Shown: positions 34,417 through 42,932, counted from the stretch's first letter. The stretch: DNA of 64,000 bases from an uncultured Sphingomonadaceae bacterium (GCA_947499975.1 CANMQE010000001.1:1-64000), one strand, 5' to 3'. Notes: a model not told the origin generated them from the letters alone. A program made the numbers and translations.

Positions 34417-34634
34417 ACAACATAGACCGTAGAAACGATGCCGTGCGTCCGTCGGGGCAGAAGAAATTCCGCCTCGACCACGCCAACGCGAAGATCGCCG
34501 GCGTATGCAGCGGCATCGCGAAATACCTGGGCATGGACCCGCTGATCGTGCGAATAATCTTCGCCGTGGGTGCGGTGGCCGGTTTCGGTACCTTCATCCT
34601 CGTCTATCTCGCAATCTGGCTGCTGGCCGACTGA
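34413..34634 (+). CDS. PspC-domain membrane protein
   Basis: 73 aa. The last 55 residues are a PspC domain: FRLDHANAKIAGVCSGIAKY, MDPLIVRIIFAVGAVAGFG, LVYLAIWLLAD. A polar N-terminal head precedes it. Shorter than pspC of the main psp locus (47130-47510) and without its coiled-coil tail. Third gene of a sigma-54-driven operon with two tiny membrane peptides; probably a satellite of the phage-shock envelope-stress response. Confidence 0.85.
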   Translation: MNNIDRRNDAVRPSGQKKFRLDHANAKIAGVCSGIAKYLGMDPLIVRIIFAVGAVAGFGTFILVYLAIWLLAD

Positions 34635-34737
34635 GCCGGCAGCCAATTTCCCGAACTCTCCAGCCAGGGCGCCGCAGGTTTACGCCATTGACGCTTCGCG
34701 CGGCAAAACCTACGCAACCTCGCGGCTTCCGCCGTTC

Positions 34738-34814
34738 GCGCCCATAGCTCAGCTGGATAGAGCACGGGACTTCTAATCCTGAGGCCGCAGGTTCGACTCC
34801 TGCTGGGCGCACCA
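34738..34814 (+). tRNA. tRNA-Arg (TCT)
   Basis: 77-nt cloverleaf: acceptor GCGCCCA/TGGGCGC, D-arm GCTC...GAGC, anticodon loop CTTCTAA with anticodon TCT (Arg, reads AGA), T-loop TTCGACT, encoded CCA. The following 190 bases carry no gene and end in a truncated outer-membrane-protein fragment. Confidence 0.95.
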
Positions 34815-34992
34815 TCTTTTCCATCCTTGCGACTACATTCCTTATTTTGCGGCTTCACGAACAGTCGCACGAATTGCAACTACGTGGCAAATAAGGCTGG
34901 TACGGGGGAATGGCTTTAATCGTATTTCGACGTTGACCGGAACGAATAGGTAAAAATCACCTAGAGAGCAAAAGTCTCACTTTTCTTTTTAA

Positions 34993-35163
34993 GGCCGCGA
35001 CGCAGTGACCCCCGGTTTCTATCTCAAGACGGAATACCGCTATTCCACTTACAGCGGCGGATCGGCTTCGTACGATGATGATAGCATTGATCTCGACGAA
35101 GCCTTCAACTTTATCGACCTCGAACGCCACCAGGTTATCATCGGCCTGGGTGCGCGCTTCTGA
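34993..35163 (+). pseudogene. 3' remnant of an outer-membrane beta-barrel (Omp25/31-like porin family) gene
   Basis: The frame gives VTPGFYLKTEYRYSTYSGGS and then an acidic loop, LERHQVIIGLGARF and TGA 35161-35163. The EYRYS strand and the closing strand ending in Phe are the typical last two strands of small OmpA-like barrels of Alphaproteobacteria. An in-frame TAA at 34990 precedes it and no signal peptide or earlier strands exist in the 190 bases back to tRNA-Arg, so about three quarters of the gene is missing. A strong terminator still follows. Confidence 0.7.
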
Positions 35164-35169
35164 ATCAAG

Positions 35170-35205
35170 AAGGGGCGCGCCGGCAATGGCTGGCGCGCCC
35201 CTTTT
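35170..35205 (+). terminator. Rho-independent terminator after the barrel-gene remnant
   Basis: Twelve-pair stem AAGGGGCGCGCC/GGCGCGCCCCTT with a ten-base loop, then TTTT. Its position seven bases after the stop of the remnant shows the 3' end of the old transcription unit is intact. Confidence 0.85.
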
Positions 35206-35227
35206 CTAACGGCTTGATTAGGTCAGT

Positions 35228-36610
35228 TTATTCGGGCTGGCCGATGAAGATGCTCTTCGCGTTAACGAATTCGCGCATTCCGAAGCCACCATGTTCGCGG
35301 CCGTGGCCGGAGTTCTTCACGCCGCCGAAAGGCATGGACGGATCGGCAACACCGTATACGTTCACGAACACCATGCCGGTGTCGAAATGCGTTGCCGCCA
35401 GTTCCACCGCACGCTCCTCGTTCTTCGAGATAATACCGCCGCCAAGGCCGTAGCGGCTATCGTTGGCGAGGCGGATCGCGTCGTCATCATCCTTTGCACG
35501 AATGACCGATGCGACGGGGCCAAACAGTTCGTCGTCATAGGCCGGCTGGCCCTTTTGCACGCCGGTGAGGATGGTGGCGGGATAAAATGCGCCTTCGCCA
35601 TCGGGGATCGCACCGCCGCATTCGATCTTCGCGCCGTTCTTCACGCTTTCGTCGACCTGCTCCTGCAAGGTATCGCGCAAGTCCGAGCGGGCCATGGGGC
35701 CCATGTCGGAATCATCGGCAGTGGGGTCTCCCGTTTTTACGCCCTTGAAGTGTTCGACGAACTTTTCGAGGAACGCATCATAGACCTTTTCTGTCACGAT
35801 GAAGCGCTTGCCGTTGATGCAGGTCTGGCCGTTATTGTACAGGCGCGCCTGCGAACAAACCTCTACCGCGACATCCAGATCGGCATCTTCCAACACCAGA
35901 TATGCGTCGTTGGAGCCAAGCTCCAACACGGTGGGCTTCAGCACCTTTCCTGCCTGTTCTGCGATATGCTTGCCGGCCTTGTCAGACCCGGTCAGGGTCA
36001 CGCCGCGCACCTTGTCGTGCTGGATCACCTCGTCGGATACATCATGGCTGATCACCATCACGGTGAAGAGATTTTCGGGCAGGCCACCAGCTTCAAAAAT
36101 CTCCGCGATCTTGAGGCCGCTGCCGGTGCAGTTGGCCGCATGCTTCAGCAGCACACCATTGCCGGCCATCAGATTGGCAATGGCGTAGCGGATCACCTGG
36201 TAGGCGGGGAAGTTCCACGGCTGGATGCCGTAAACCACGCCGATGGGAGAGTAGGTAACGATGCCGCGCCCGGCATTACTGGGATTGCGCGGCTCCGATG
36301 CCAGTTCGGCAGGGCCGCAGTTCGCAGTGTAATCGCAGATGGCTGCGCACAGCTCCACCTCGTCGCGGCTGTCCTTGATCAGCTTTCCGACTTCTGCCGT
36401 CATCAGCTGGGCCAGCTCTTCCTTGTGATCGCGAAGCGACTGTCCGATGCTCTTGATGACTTCGGCACGATCTTCGGCGGGTTTCAGCTTCCATTTGGCG
36501 AATGCCTCGTGACAGGCCTCTACCTTCGCCATGGCCGCAGCGCGGTCGATCTCTTCGTAGGTGTCGAGATTCTTGCCAGTGGCGGGATTCACGGTGGTGA
36601 TCGTGCTCAT
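35228..36610 (-). CDS. NAD(P)-dependent succinate-semialdehyde dehydrogenase (Sad/YneI type)
   Basis: 460 aa from ATG 36610; an ATG at 36625 is an alternative and neither has a good ribosome site. Aldehyde dehydrogenase fold with IQPWNFPAYQ, TGSDKAGKHIA, catalytic-base region LELGSNDAYLV and nucleophile region NGQTCINGKR. The spacing, GPMARSDLRD and FGGVKNSGHGREHG near the end match E. coli Sad more closely than GabD. Oxidises succinate semialdehyde (or a similar omega-oxo acid) to succinate. Monocistronic. Confidence 0.88.
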   Translation of the reverse strand: MSTITTVNPATGKNLDTYEEIDRAAAMAKVEACHEAFAKWKLKPAEDRAEVIKSIGQSLRDHKEELAQLMTAEVGKLIKDSRDEVELCAAICDYTANCGPAELASEPRNPSNAGRGIVTYSPIGVVYGIQPWNFPAYQVIRYAIANLMAGNGVLLKHAANCTGSGLKIAEIFEAGGLPENLFTVMVISHDVSDEVIQHDKVRGVTLTGSDKAGKHIAEQAGKVLKPTVLELGSNDAYLVLEDADLDVAVEVCSQARLYNNGQTCINGKRFIVTEKVYDAFLEKFVEHFKGVKTGDPTADDSDMGPMARSDLRDTLQEQVDESVKNGAKIECGGAIPDGEGAFYPATILTGVQKGQPAYDDELFGPVASVIRAKDDDDAIRLANDSRYGLGGGIISKNEERAVELAATHFDTGMVFVNVYGVADPSMPFGGVKNSGHGREHGGFGMREFVNAKSIFIGQPE

Positions 36611-36723
36611 AAGTGGGTCTTTCATTGCAATGGGTTTTGCCTGATTGACGTTTGAGAACGTTTCCGGGTCCGGCATTTCTGCCAGAATGCGTTTCTGCCG
36701 CGATGGCTGGAGGTGCAACGGGC

Positions 36724-36739
36724 TGGCAAAGCTCTGCCA
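36724..36739. promoter_or_regulatory. Inverted repeat TGGCA-N6-TGCCA upstream of sigma-54 site
   Basis: TGGCAAAGCTCTGCCA lies about 116 bases before the start expected from the sigma-54 promoter at 36821, where an enhancer-binding protein site would be expected. The arms recall TTGGCAA of the psp enhancer but in opposite order. Weak evidence. Confidence 0.3.
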
Positions 36740-36820
36740 TGTCGGGATTTTTGACAGGACGCGCGGGCGTTAATATTTTGAAAACCATCGTGAGCCGCAC
36801 AAAAGCCGGGGTGCGCAAAA

Positions 36821-36837
36821 CTGGCACGCCTCCTGCT
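36821..36837 (+). promoter_or_regulatory. Sigma-54 promoter facing a non-coding region
   Basis: CTGGCACGCCTCCTGCT: -24 GG at 36823-36824, -12 GC at 36835-36836, exactly ten bases between; TGGCACG is the consensus. Predicted start near 36848. Downstream to 36958 there is no convincing ORF and the next gene is convergent. Confidence 0.7.
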
Positions 36838-36847
36838 TTACAGTGGG

Positions 36848-36925
36848 AGTAACACGAAGAGTTCTTCGAATGAGGCGGGGCCGATCAAACGGTCCCCAAC
36901 CAAGTCTCCCGGCTCCGCCTCCCCG
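36848..36925 (+). ncRNA. Candidate sigma-54-dependent small RNA
   Basis: The predicted transcript folds into two hairpins: CGAAGA-GT-TCTTCG (36855-36868) and a twelve-pair stem GAGGCGGGGCCG / CGGCTCCGCCTC (36872-36883 with 36910-36921, one G-U). The second could terminate, but only short T runs follow. A 30-codon frame from ATG 36870 lies inside the stem and looks non-coding. Part of the 348-base gap between the dehydrogenase and SRAP genes, which otherwise holds nothing recognisable. Confidence 0.45.
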
Positions 36926-36958
36926 AAGACCCTTTCCTTCGACAATCCTGTTGCAGAT

Positions 36959-37576
36959 TTAGCGGCGGCCCGCCCATGGCTCGTCAGTTGCATCTACGTT
37001 CATGGCGCCAGCGTATGGCGCGCACAGGCGGAAGGCATCGTCGGCCTCTCCATCCAGCCAGATGCCCCACTGATCGGGCGCGATGATCACCGGCATCCTG
37101 TCGTGCACGCCGCGAACGGTCTGGTTCGCATCGGTCATGATCATCGAGTAGGCTTCTCCCCATTCGGCACTGTCGCGCCATATGCCGGCGATTGCCATCA
37201 GCGGCGCGTCTGGCACGGAGAACCACGTGCGCGTCTTGCCGCCCTTCGGCCCTTCTGCCTCGGCAAAGCTGGAGACCGGGATCAGGCAGCGGCGTTCGCG
37301 GAAGCTGGCGGACCAGAACGGACCGGAGAGCTTGTCTGTGCGGGCATTGTTGATGGGCTTGGGTTTCAGCGGCTGACCCTTCGCGCCTTTCCTCTGGAGG
37401 GGGAAGCCCCAGGTCATCTGCGCCAGCCGTCCATCCGCCAGCACCAGGCCGGGATAGCCGGGATAGACCAAATCTGGCGCGTTCGTGCCGGGTGAAACGG
37501 AAAGATCCTGCGCGATGGCATCGAAGAAATGGGCAATCTCGTCCTGCGATTTCGACATGCGATAAAGATTGCACAT
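36959..37576 (-). CDS. SRAP (SOS response-associated peptidase, YedK/HMCES) protein
   Basis: 205 aa. Catalytic Cys2 directly after the initiator Met, NNARTD (about 76-81), FAEAEG with the active-site Glu, and VHDRMPVI with the His; all residues needed for the thiazolidine cross-link to abasic sites in single-stranded DNA are present. Shields abasic DNA at replication forks. Twenty bases separate it from the upstream secreted-protein gene on the same strand. Confidence 0.93.
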   Translation of the reverse strand: MCNLYRMSKSQDEIAHFFDAIAQDLSVSPGTNAPDLVYPGYPGLVLADGRLAQMTWGFPLQRKGAKGQPLKPKPINNARTDKLSGPFWSASFRERRCLIPVSSFAEAEGPKGGKTRTWFSVPDAPLMAIAGIWRDSAEWGEAYSMIMTDANQTVRGVHDRMPVIIAPDQWGIWLDGEADDAFRLCAPYAGAMNVDATDEPWAGRR

Positions 37577-37595
37577 GGTTGTTCTTCCTGCCGTG

Positions 37596-38501
37596 TCAGC
37601 GTCCCGGTTCTACCACGATCCCGGCCTCTGCCGCGGGAACGGGCGCGGCGATCATGCCGCCTCCCACAGGCCAGATCAAATCGCCGGTTACGACGCCGAG
37701 ACGCAGGGGCAACTGGGTGGAGAGAAAGGCATGCACGGCGCTGGGTGCGTTGCTGCCGGAATAGTCGGTGACATACACCTTTGTATCGAGATCGGGATCG
37801 TCTGCATCCCACGAAACGACTTCGCAATTGTCGGTCAGCAATTCTGGCTCGCCCACCTGTCCGTATTCATCGAAAGAGATGCGGTAGTGCTTGCCCAGCG
37901 GAATGGCCGTCCCCTCGAACGGGCCGTTGAGAACATAAGCGTCGAACGATGCATCCTCGCGCGGGGGCAGGGCGATGGTCAGGAAGGTGACGGAAGCGCC
38001 GGTGGCATCAGTCGCCTCCTCCCCATCGCGGCAGAACGCTGCCGTGGGGGAGGCGATCACCGCACGCGGGGCGACGATCTGCGCGCGTGCCATCGCGGCC
38101 AGATCCCCTTCCAGCACCGGACGCATGCCAGCCTCGTAAATCGTTTCCTTGCGGATCACGCCATTGGCGATCTCGTAATCAGCCATGGCGACGAGCGGCG
38201 CATCGGGCGCGCCGTTTTCCTGGCCGACAATGGTGGTCAGCCAGATATCCGCCTTGTCTCCCGGCATGGAGACAGCGCCGCGCAGGCCGCTGATCTGGGC
38301 GCCTGCCGTCATGCCAGCGAACTGGCGCTGGGCGATGGCGTTGGATTCCAGCACTTTCGCCATGATGCCGGCGGTTTCCTGCGCGGCCTCGGCCTCGGCC
38401 TCTGCACTGCGCGGTTGAGCGGTTCCCGGCGCGGTTTCCTGCGCCAGCAGGGCGGTGGGGGATACGGCCAGAAGAGCAGCGGCGATGGTGGTGCGGATCA
38501 T
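37596..38501 (-). CDS. Secreted protein of unknown function
   Basis: 301 aa with a clear signal peptide (MIRTTIAAALLAVSPTALLAQ). Mature part begins with an Ala/Glu-rich stretch and continues as a beta-rich region (SASFD-like segments, YVTDYSGS) without a domain I recognise. Three cysteine-poor regions, no membrane segment. Probably periplasmic. Upstream of the SRAP gene on the same strand. Confidence 0.7.
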   Translation of the reverse strand: MIRTTIAAALLAVSPTALLAQETAPGTAQPRSAEAEAEAAQETAGIMAKVLESNAIAQRQFAGMTAGAQISGLRGAVSMPGDKADIWLTTIVGQENGAPDAPLVAMADYEIANGVIRKETIYEAGMRPVLEGDLAAMARAQIVAPRAVIASPTAAFCRDGEEATDATGASVTFLTIALPPREDASFDAYVLNGPFEGTAIPLGKHYRISFDEYGQVGEPELLTDNCEVVSWDADDPDLDTKVYVTDYSGSNAPSAVHAFLSTQLPLRLGVVTGDLIWPVGGGMIAAPVPAAEAGIVVEPGR

Positions 38502-38555
38502 GTGTTCACTTCCGAAACTGGGTTGCGCGTGCGTAAAACAGTCAAGCTGAACGCA

Positions 38556-38580
38556 AACGGACCGCCAGTGGCGGTCCGTT
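38556..38580 (-). terminator. Terminator hairpin after grxD
   Basis: Eleven-pair perfect stem AACGGACCGCC/GGCGGTCCGTT with a three-base loop, 24 bases after the grxD stop. On the minus strand the stem is followed by TTTGCGTT, a modest T tract. It closes the leuC-to-grxD run. Confidence 0.75.
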
Positions 38581-38604
38581 CAACTTTCAGTGCTGGACGA
38601 TCGT

Positions 38605-38946
38605 TCAACTCGCTTTCGCAACTTTCTTCTCGTCCATCAGCTGCTGCAATTCGCCGGCCTCGAACATCTCCATCATGATGTCGCTGCCGCCCACGAATTC
38701 ACCCTTAACGTAGAGCTGCGGGATCGTGGGCCATTCGGAATAATTCTTGATGCCCTGGCGGATTTCCATGTCCTGCAACACGTCCACGCTATCGAAGGCA
38801 ACGCTGCAATGATCGAGAATGGAAACAGCGCGATTCGAAAATCCGCACTGCGGGAAGAGCGGCGTGCCCTTCATGAACAGCACGACATCGGCATCGTTCA
38901 CAATCTTGGAAATACGGTTCTTGGTTTCGGCGTCCATGTCGCTCAT
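38605..38946 (-). CDS. grxD: Monothiol glutaredoxin Grx4/GrxD
   Basis: 113 aa from ATG 38946; four more in-frame codons upstream (ATG 38958) are possible. Monothiol active site CGFS within FPQCGFSNRAV, then WPTIPQLYVKGEFVGGSDI with the TIPQ and GGSD glutathione-binding motifs. Grx4 binds a [2Fe-2S] cluster with glutathione and forms heterodimers with BolA proteins, and bolA is the next gene upstream. Iron-sulfur trafficking and iron sensing. Confidence 0.95.
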   Translation of the reverse strand: MSDMDAETKNRISKIVNDADVVLFMKGTPLFPQCGFSNRAVSILDHCSVAFDSVDVLQDMEIRQGIKNYSEWPTIPQLYVKGEFVGGSDIMMEMFEAGELQQLMDEKKVAKAS

Positions 38947-38980
38947 CGGTCCCACCACTCGTTGGATTTAATGTTAGCGG

Positions 38981-39214
38981 TCAATTGGGAACGCTGGTGT
39001 GCAGTTGCAAGGCATGAAGCTCGCCGCCCATCCGATCGCCAAGGGCGGCGAACACCATCTTGTGCTGCTGCACGCGGTTCTTTCCGGCGAATTCGGCGGA
39101 GGTGACACGGGCCAGCCAGTGGTCGTTATCGTCCACCAGCGCTTCTATCTCCACCGTCGCATCGGGGATGGCAGCCTTGATCAGGGCCTCGATCTGGGCA
39201 GCGGGCATGGGCAT
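38981..39214 (-). CDS. BolA-family protein
   Basis: 77 aa, BolA2/YrbA-type size. ALIKAAIPDATVEIEALVDD, then the conserved helix-turn region NRVQQHKMVFAALGDRM, and the invariant C-terminal H with LHALQLHT. Partner of the monothiol glutaredoxin encoded 34 bases downstream in [2Fe-2S] cluster handling. Five bases after the ATPase-zeta stop. Confidence 0.93.
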   Translation of the reverse strand: MPMPAAQIEALIKAAIPDATVEIEALVDDNDHWLARVTSAEFAGKNRVQQHKMVFAALGDRMGGELHALQLHTSVPN

Positions 39215-39219
39215 GGCGC

Positions 39220-39549
39220 TTAGGACCCGCTCATGAACTGGCGGCGGGCTTCGATCGCCTTTTCTTCCAGCTTTGCGCGCACCTGCGCCTCGTCGACGTC
39301 GCAGCCGGCCTGCGTCAGATCGCCTAGAACCTTGCGGATCACGTCCTCATCGCCCGCTTCCTCGAAATCGGCCTGCATCACCGCCTTTTTGTAGGCATCG
39401 GTTTCCTCGGGCGTCAGAGCCATCAGCCCGGCAGCCCATTCGCCCACCAGCCGATTGCGACGCGCTGCCACTTTGAAGGCGGTTTCCTCGTCCATCGCAT
39501 ATTTGGCTTCTTCGCCGCGTTCACGGTCCTTGAAATTGGTCATCTGCAT
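39220..39549 (-). CDS. F1-ATPase inhibitor zeta subunit (DUF1476)
   Basis: 109 aa (107 if ATG 39543 is used; AAGGA lies upstream of both). TNFKDRERGEEAKYAMDEE is the conserved inhibitory N-terminus, followed by RRNRLVGEWAAGLMGL-like helix and a four-helix bundle. In alphaproteobacteria such as Paracoccus this protein blocks ATP hydrolysis by the F1Fo synthase. Here it is embedded between leuD and bolA, far from atp genes. Confidence 0.9.
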   Translation of the reverse strand: MQMTNFKDRERGEEAKYAMDEETAFKVAARRNRLVGEWAAGLMALTPEETDAYKKAVMQADFEEAGDEDVIRKVLGDLTQAGCDVDEAQVRAKLEEKAIEARRQFMSGS

Positions 39550-39594
39550 TGATCCTTATGAGTATGTCGCAAACCGGAATAGCGCGCCTCGCGC

Positions 39595-40200
39595 TCAGGC
39601 TGCAATCCCCGTTCCGCGGGCCAGCCACGGCTTGTCTGCCGCCAAGCGTTTCTCGTATCGCGAGATGACCTCGTCGCGCGTCAGCGTCAGGCCTACCTCG
39701 TCCAGTCCTTCCAGCAGGCAATGCTTGCGGAAGGGGTCTATCTCGAAAGTGAAGCGATCCTGGAAAGGCGTGGTCACGCTCTGCGCTTCCAGATCGATGG
39801 TAATCGGATCGGTGGCGGCAACTTCCAGCAGGCGGGTTACCTGTTCCTGCGGCAAGGCCACGGTAAGGATCCCGTTCTTGAAGGCGTTGCCTGCAAAAAT
39901 ATCGGAGAAGCTGGGCGCGATCACGGCGCGGATACCCAGGTCGAGCAAGGCCCACGCCGCGTGTTCGCGGCTGGATCCGCAGCCGAAATTGTCGCCGGCC
40001 ACCAGGATCGGCGCCCCTGCGAATTCTTCGCTGTCGAAGATATTTTCGGGGTCGCTGGTGCGAACTGCCTCGAATGCGCCTTCGCCCAGTCCTTCGCGGC
40101 TGGTGGTCTTCAGCCAGCGCGCGGGGATGATAAGGTCCGTATCCACGTTCTTCCGGCCAAACGGGATGGCGCGGCCTTCGACAGTGCTGACCTTTTCCAT
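39595..40200 (-). CDS. leuD: 3-isopropylmalate dehydratase small subunit
   Basis: 201 aa from ATG 40200, which overlaps the preceding stop as TGATG. Aconitase swivel domain: [31 protein letters not shown] and the [16 protein letters not shown] block. Completes the LeuCD isomerase of leucine synthesis with leuC 0.7 kb upstream; two small genes separate them. Confidence 0.96.
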   Translation of the reverse strand: MEKVSTVEGRAIPFGRKNVDTDLIIPARWLKTTSREGLGEGAFEAVRTSDPENIFDSEEFAGAPILVAGDNFGCGSSREHAAWALLDLGIRAVIAPSFSDIFAGNAFKNGILTVALPQEQVTRLLEVAATDPITIDLEAQSVTTPFQDRFTFEIDPFRKHCLLEGLDEVGLTLTRDEVISRYEKRLAADKPWLARGTGIAA

Positions 40201-40358
40201 CAGTCGGTCTCCGGCTTCTCGCCGCTGGGAATGGGGCCGGGCTGGGAAGGTTCGTTCCGTTTCTTGCGCCGGCTGGCATAAAGCATGGCGGCGGCCACGG
40301 CGGCGGACCCGATGGCGCCTGCTGCGATGGCGGCTTTCTTGGGGATGTTGTCGGTCAT
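40200..40358 (-). CDS. Small single-pass membrane protein
   Basis: 52 aa from ATG 40358. [20 protein letters not shown] then an Ala-rich helix ending MLYAS, a basic RRKKR stop-transfer and a Pro/Glu tail. The stop overlaps the leuD start (TGATG), so translation of leuD is probably coupled to it. Function unknown. Confidence 0.65.
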   Translation of the reverse strand: MTDNIPKKAAIAAGAIGSAAVAAAMLYASRRKKRNEPSQPGPIPSGEKPETD

Positions 40359-40397
40359 AAGGCTCCAGATGCTCTCGGCGTTGAGGGGATGCAAGAA

Positions 40398-40892
40398 TTA
40401 GCGCAAGAATTGCCGCAATTGTTCCCATTCTCCCGCCTTTTGAGTAAATGTCATGGAAGCATGGGCAGGGCTGGACGAAGGGAGGGTGAGGCATACGACC
40501 CCGGTGCCTTCCACCTGCGGCGTGCCGATCCTGGCAGAGGCCTTACCGTTGAAGGCCACCGCGCGCAGTTTCGTCAGCCGGGCAACAAGCGAGGCAAGAT
40601 CGGCCACCTCGGCAGATCGGATCGCGGTGTCGAGGCTGCCCGCGCGCTGTGCCGAGCGGACCGAATCCCACAGGCCGACACGGCAGTCCATCAGCGTTTG
40701 CAGGCGGCGATCGTAGTCGAGATCCGCCAGCGCAGTGCCCGTCACCCGTTCCATCAATCGCCAGAACTGGTTGCGAGGATGCGCGTAATAGCGCCCCACC
40801 GCCAGCGAGGCTTCGCCCGGCAGGCTTCCCAGCACCAGCACGCGCGTATCCTCGCGCGTTACCGGCGCGAAAGATTGCTTACGCAGGCTCAC
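40398..40892 (-). CDS. Uracil-DNA-glycosylase superfamily protein, deoxyinosine glycosylase type
   Basis: 164 aa. [39 protein letters not shown] and the late LPSSSPAHA follow the Mug-like hypoxanthine/deoxyinosine DNA glycosylase group, with GSLPG and SSSPA as the catalytic-loop equivalents. Expected to excise deaminated purines. It overlaps the end of leuC by 14 bases, an unusual partner for a leucine gene. Confidence 0.82.
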   Translation of the reverse strand: MSLRKQSFAPVTREDTRVLVLGSLPGEASLAVGRYYAHPRNQFWRLMERVTGTALADLDYDRRLQTLMDCRVGLWDSVRSAQRAGSLDTAIRSAEVADLASLVARLTKLRAVAFNGKASARIGTPQVEGTGVVCLTLPSSSPAHASMTFTQKAGEWEQLRQFLR

Positions 40893-42321
40893 GCGTCAGT
40901 TCGCGCACATCGGTGAGGCGGCCCGTCACCGCTGCGGCTGCGGCCATCGCGGGCGATACGAGGTGCGTGCGCGCGCCGGGGCCCTGTCGGCCCACGAAAT
41001 TGCGATTGCTGGTGGATGCGCTGCGTTCGCCGCCGGGCACCTTGTCAGGGTTCATGCCGAGGCATGCCGAGCATCCGGGTTCACGCCATTCCAGCCCTGC
41101 GTCGGTAAAGATCTTGTCCAGCCCTTCCGCCTCCGCCTGCATTTTCACAAGGCCCGATCCGGGCACCACGATGCCCCATTTGATATTCGCGTGCTTGCGC
41201 CGACCGCGCAGCACCTCTGCAGCGGCGCGAAGATCTTCGATGCGGCTGTTGGTGCAGCTGCCGATGAAGATGTTCTGCACCTCCACATCCTGCATCCGCA
41301 TGCCGGGGGTCAGGTCCATGTAATCGAGGCTGGCGCGCGCGGCCTCCTGCTTGGACGGGTCATCGAAGCTCTCGGGATCGGGCACTCTATCGCCGATGGC
41401 CACGACGTCCTCCGGGCTGGTGCCCCATGTTACCGAGGGCTCCACCTTGGAAGCGTCGATCACCACGGACTTGTCGAACGTCGCATCGGGATCGCTGTAG
41501 AGCGTCTTCCAATAGGCCACGGCATCGTCCCACTCCGCACCCTGCGGCGCGAAGGGGCGCCCCTTGATGTAGGCAAAGGTGGTTTCGTCCGGTGCGATCA
41601 ATCCGCCGCGCGCGCCGCCCTCGATGCTCATGTTGCATACGGTCAGCCGGCTCTCGATGCTCATCTTCTCGAACACTGGGCCGCGATATTCGATCACGTG
41701 GCCGGTGCCGCCCGCCGTGCCGATGGTGCCGATGATGTGCATGATCAGGTCCTTGGCGGTGACGCCCAGACTCAGTTCACCCTCCACGCGAACTTCCATC
41801 GTCTTCGACGGGCGCAGCAGGAGGGTCTGGGTGGCAAGCACATGCTCCACCTCGCTGGTGCCGATGCCAAAGGCCCATGCGCCCAGGCCGCCGTGGCAGG
41901 CCGTGTGGCTGTCTCCGCATACGATCGTGGTGCCGGGCAAAGAGAAGCCCTGTTCCGGCCCCACGACGTGGACGATGCCCTGCTGGCGCGCGGTGGCATC
42001 GAAATAGCGAACACCGAAATCGGGAGCATTGCGTTCCAATGCGGCCAGCTGGTCGCGGCTCTGCTTGTCGGCGATGGGAATGCGATTGCCCTCTGCATCC
42101 ACGCGGGCAGTAGTGGGCAGGTTATGGTCGGGAACGGCCAGGGTCAGTTCGGGATGGCGTACCGTGCGGCCTTTCATCCGCAGCGCCTCGAACGCCTGCG
42201 GGCTGGTGACTTCATGAACGAGATGCCGGTCGATAAAAATCAGGCAGGTGCCGTCATCGCGCTGCTCGATCACATGAGCATCGAAGATCTTTTCATACAT
42301 GGTGCGTGGCTTGCTGGACAT
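40879..42321 (-). CDS. leuC: 3-isopropylmalate dehydratase large subunit
   Basis: 480 aa from ATG 42321 (12 more in-frame codons are open upstream). Aconitase-type [4Fe-4S] enzyme: [40 protein letters not shown] and the cysteine pair ending CSACLGMN; three cluster cysteines present. Isomerises 2- to 3-isopropylmalate in leucine synthesis. First gene of the compact minus-strand run that ends with grxD; divergent from a thioesterase. Confidence 0.97.
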   Translation of the reverse strand: MSSKPRTMYEKIFDAHVIEQRDDGTCLIFIDRHLVHEVTSPQAFEALRMKGRTVRHPELTLAVPDHNLPTTARVDAEGNRIPIADKQSRDQLAALERNAPDFGVRYFDATARQQGIVHVVGPEQGFSLPGTTIVCGDSHTACHGGLGAWAFGIGTSEVEHVLATQTLLLRPSKTMEVRVEGELSLGVTAKDLIMHIIGTIGTAGGTGHVIEYRGPVFEKMSIESRLTVCNMSIEGGARGGLIAPDETTFAYIKGRPFAPQGAEWDDAVAYWKTLYSDPDATFDKSVVIDASKVEPSVTWGTSPEDVVAIGDRVPDPESFDDPSKQEAARASLDYMDLTPGMRMQDVEVQNIFIGSCTNSRIEDLRAAAEVLRGRRKHANIKWGIVVPGSGLVKMQAEAEGLDKIFTDAGLEWREPGCSACLGMNPDKVPGGERSASTSNRNFVGRQGPGARTHLVSPAMAAAAAVTGRLTDVRELTREPA

Positions 42322-42420
42322 GGCCCGCCAGATAGCGCGCCAGCACATTTCCGCCAAGTATTAGGCAAAAAGCGTTTTTGCTGTCTTGGAAACTTAACGT
42401 TTCATAGCTAACTTACAGGC

Positions 42421-42843
42421 ATGTCAGCCAAACCTTTCGCGATTCCGATCAAGATCCTGCCCGACGATATCGATTTCATGGGGCACGTGAACAATTCCCG
42501 CTACCTGAACTGGGTTCAGGACGTGGTGCTGCAGCATTGGCAGAAGCTTGCCCCGGCGGAAGAGGTGGCGAGCAAGGCCTGGGTCGCGCTGAAGCACGAG
42601 ATCACCTATCGACGTCCCGCCTTCCTGGAAGACGACGTGATCGCCGAGACAGTGCTGGAAAAGATCAAGGGCGCGCGCAGCTTCTACAACACCGTGATTC
42701 GCCGTGGGGAAGACGTGCTGGCTGAGGTGCAGAGCATGTGGTGCTGCATCGACAGCACGACGCACCGGCCCGCCCGCATCGATCAGGATGTGGCAGAACG
42801 CTGTTTCGGCCTGCCCGCAAAGGGCGATACGTCGGGCGCATGA
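42421..42843 (+). CDS. Acyl-CoA thioesterase, 4HBT hotdog fold
   Basis: 140 aa. IKILPDDIDFMGHVNNSRYL carries the D-x-M-G-H-V-N-N catalytic signature (D17) of 4-hydroxybenzoyl-CoA thioesterase-type enzymes; ITYRRPAFLEDDV and RGEDVLAEVQSMWCCID complete the fold. Releases CoA from a short or aromatic acyl-CoA in the cytoplasm. Ninety bases before crtW, probably a separate unit. Confidence 0.88.
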   Translation: MSAKPFAIPIKILPDDIDFMGHVNNSRYLNWVQDVVLQHWQKLAPAEEVASKAWVALKHEITYRRPAFLEDDVIAETVLEKIKGARSFYNTVIRRGEDVLAEVQSMWCCIDSTTHRPARIDQDVAERCFGLPAKGDTSGA

Positions 42844-42932
42844 TAGCGCACGGCTGGTTTGCCGCAGCGAATGGCGGGGGTAGACCTTAGGCTGTTTGTT
42901 TCAGAAGTGTTTGCGCCTATCTAGGCCATGAC

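Noticed and set aside
35005-35163. GTG 35005 as start of a genuine 52-aa protein
   Set aside because: The sequence is the last two strands of a barrel with no signal peptide, and no ribosome site precedes the GTG; a gene remnant is more likely.
36870-36962. 30-codon ORF behind the sigma-54 promoter
   Set aside because: Pro/Arg-rich, no ribosome site, starts inside a strong hairpin and overlaps the end of the convergent SRAP gene; treated as non-coding.
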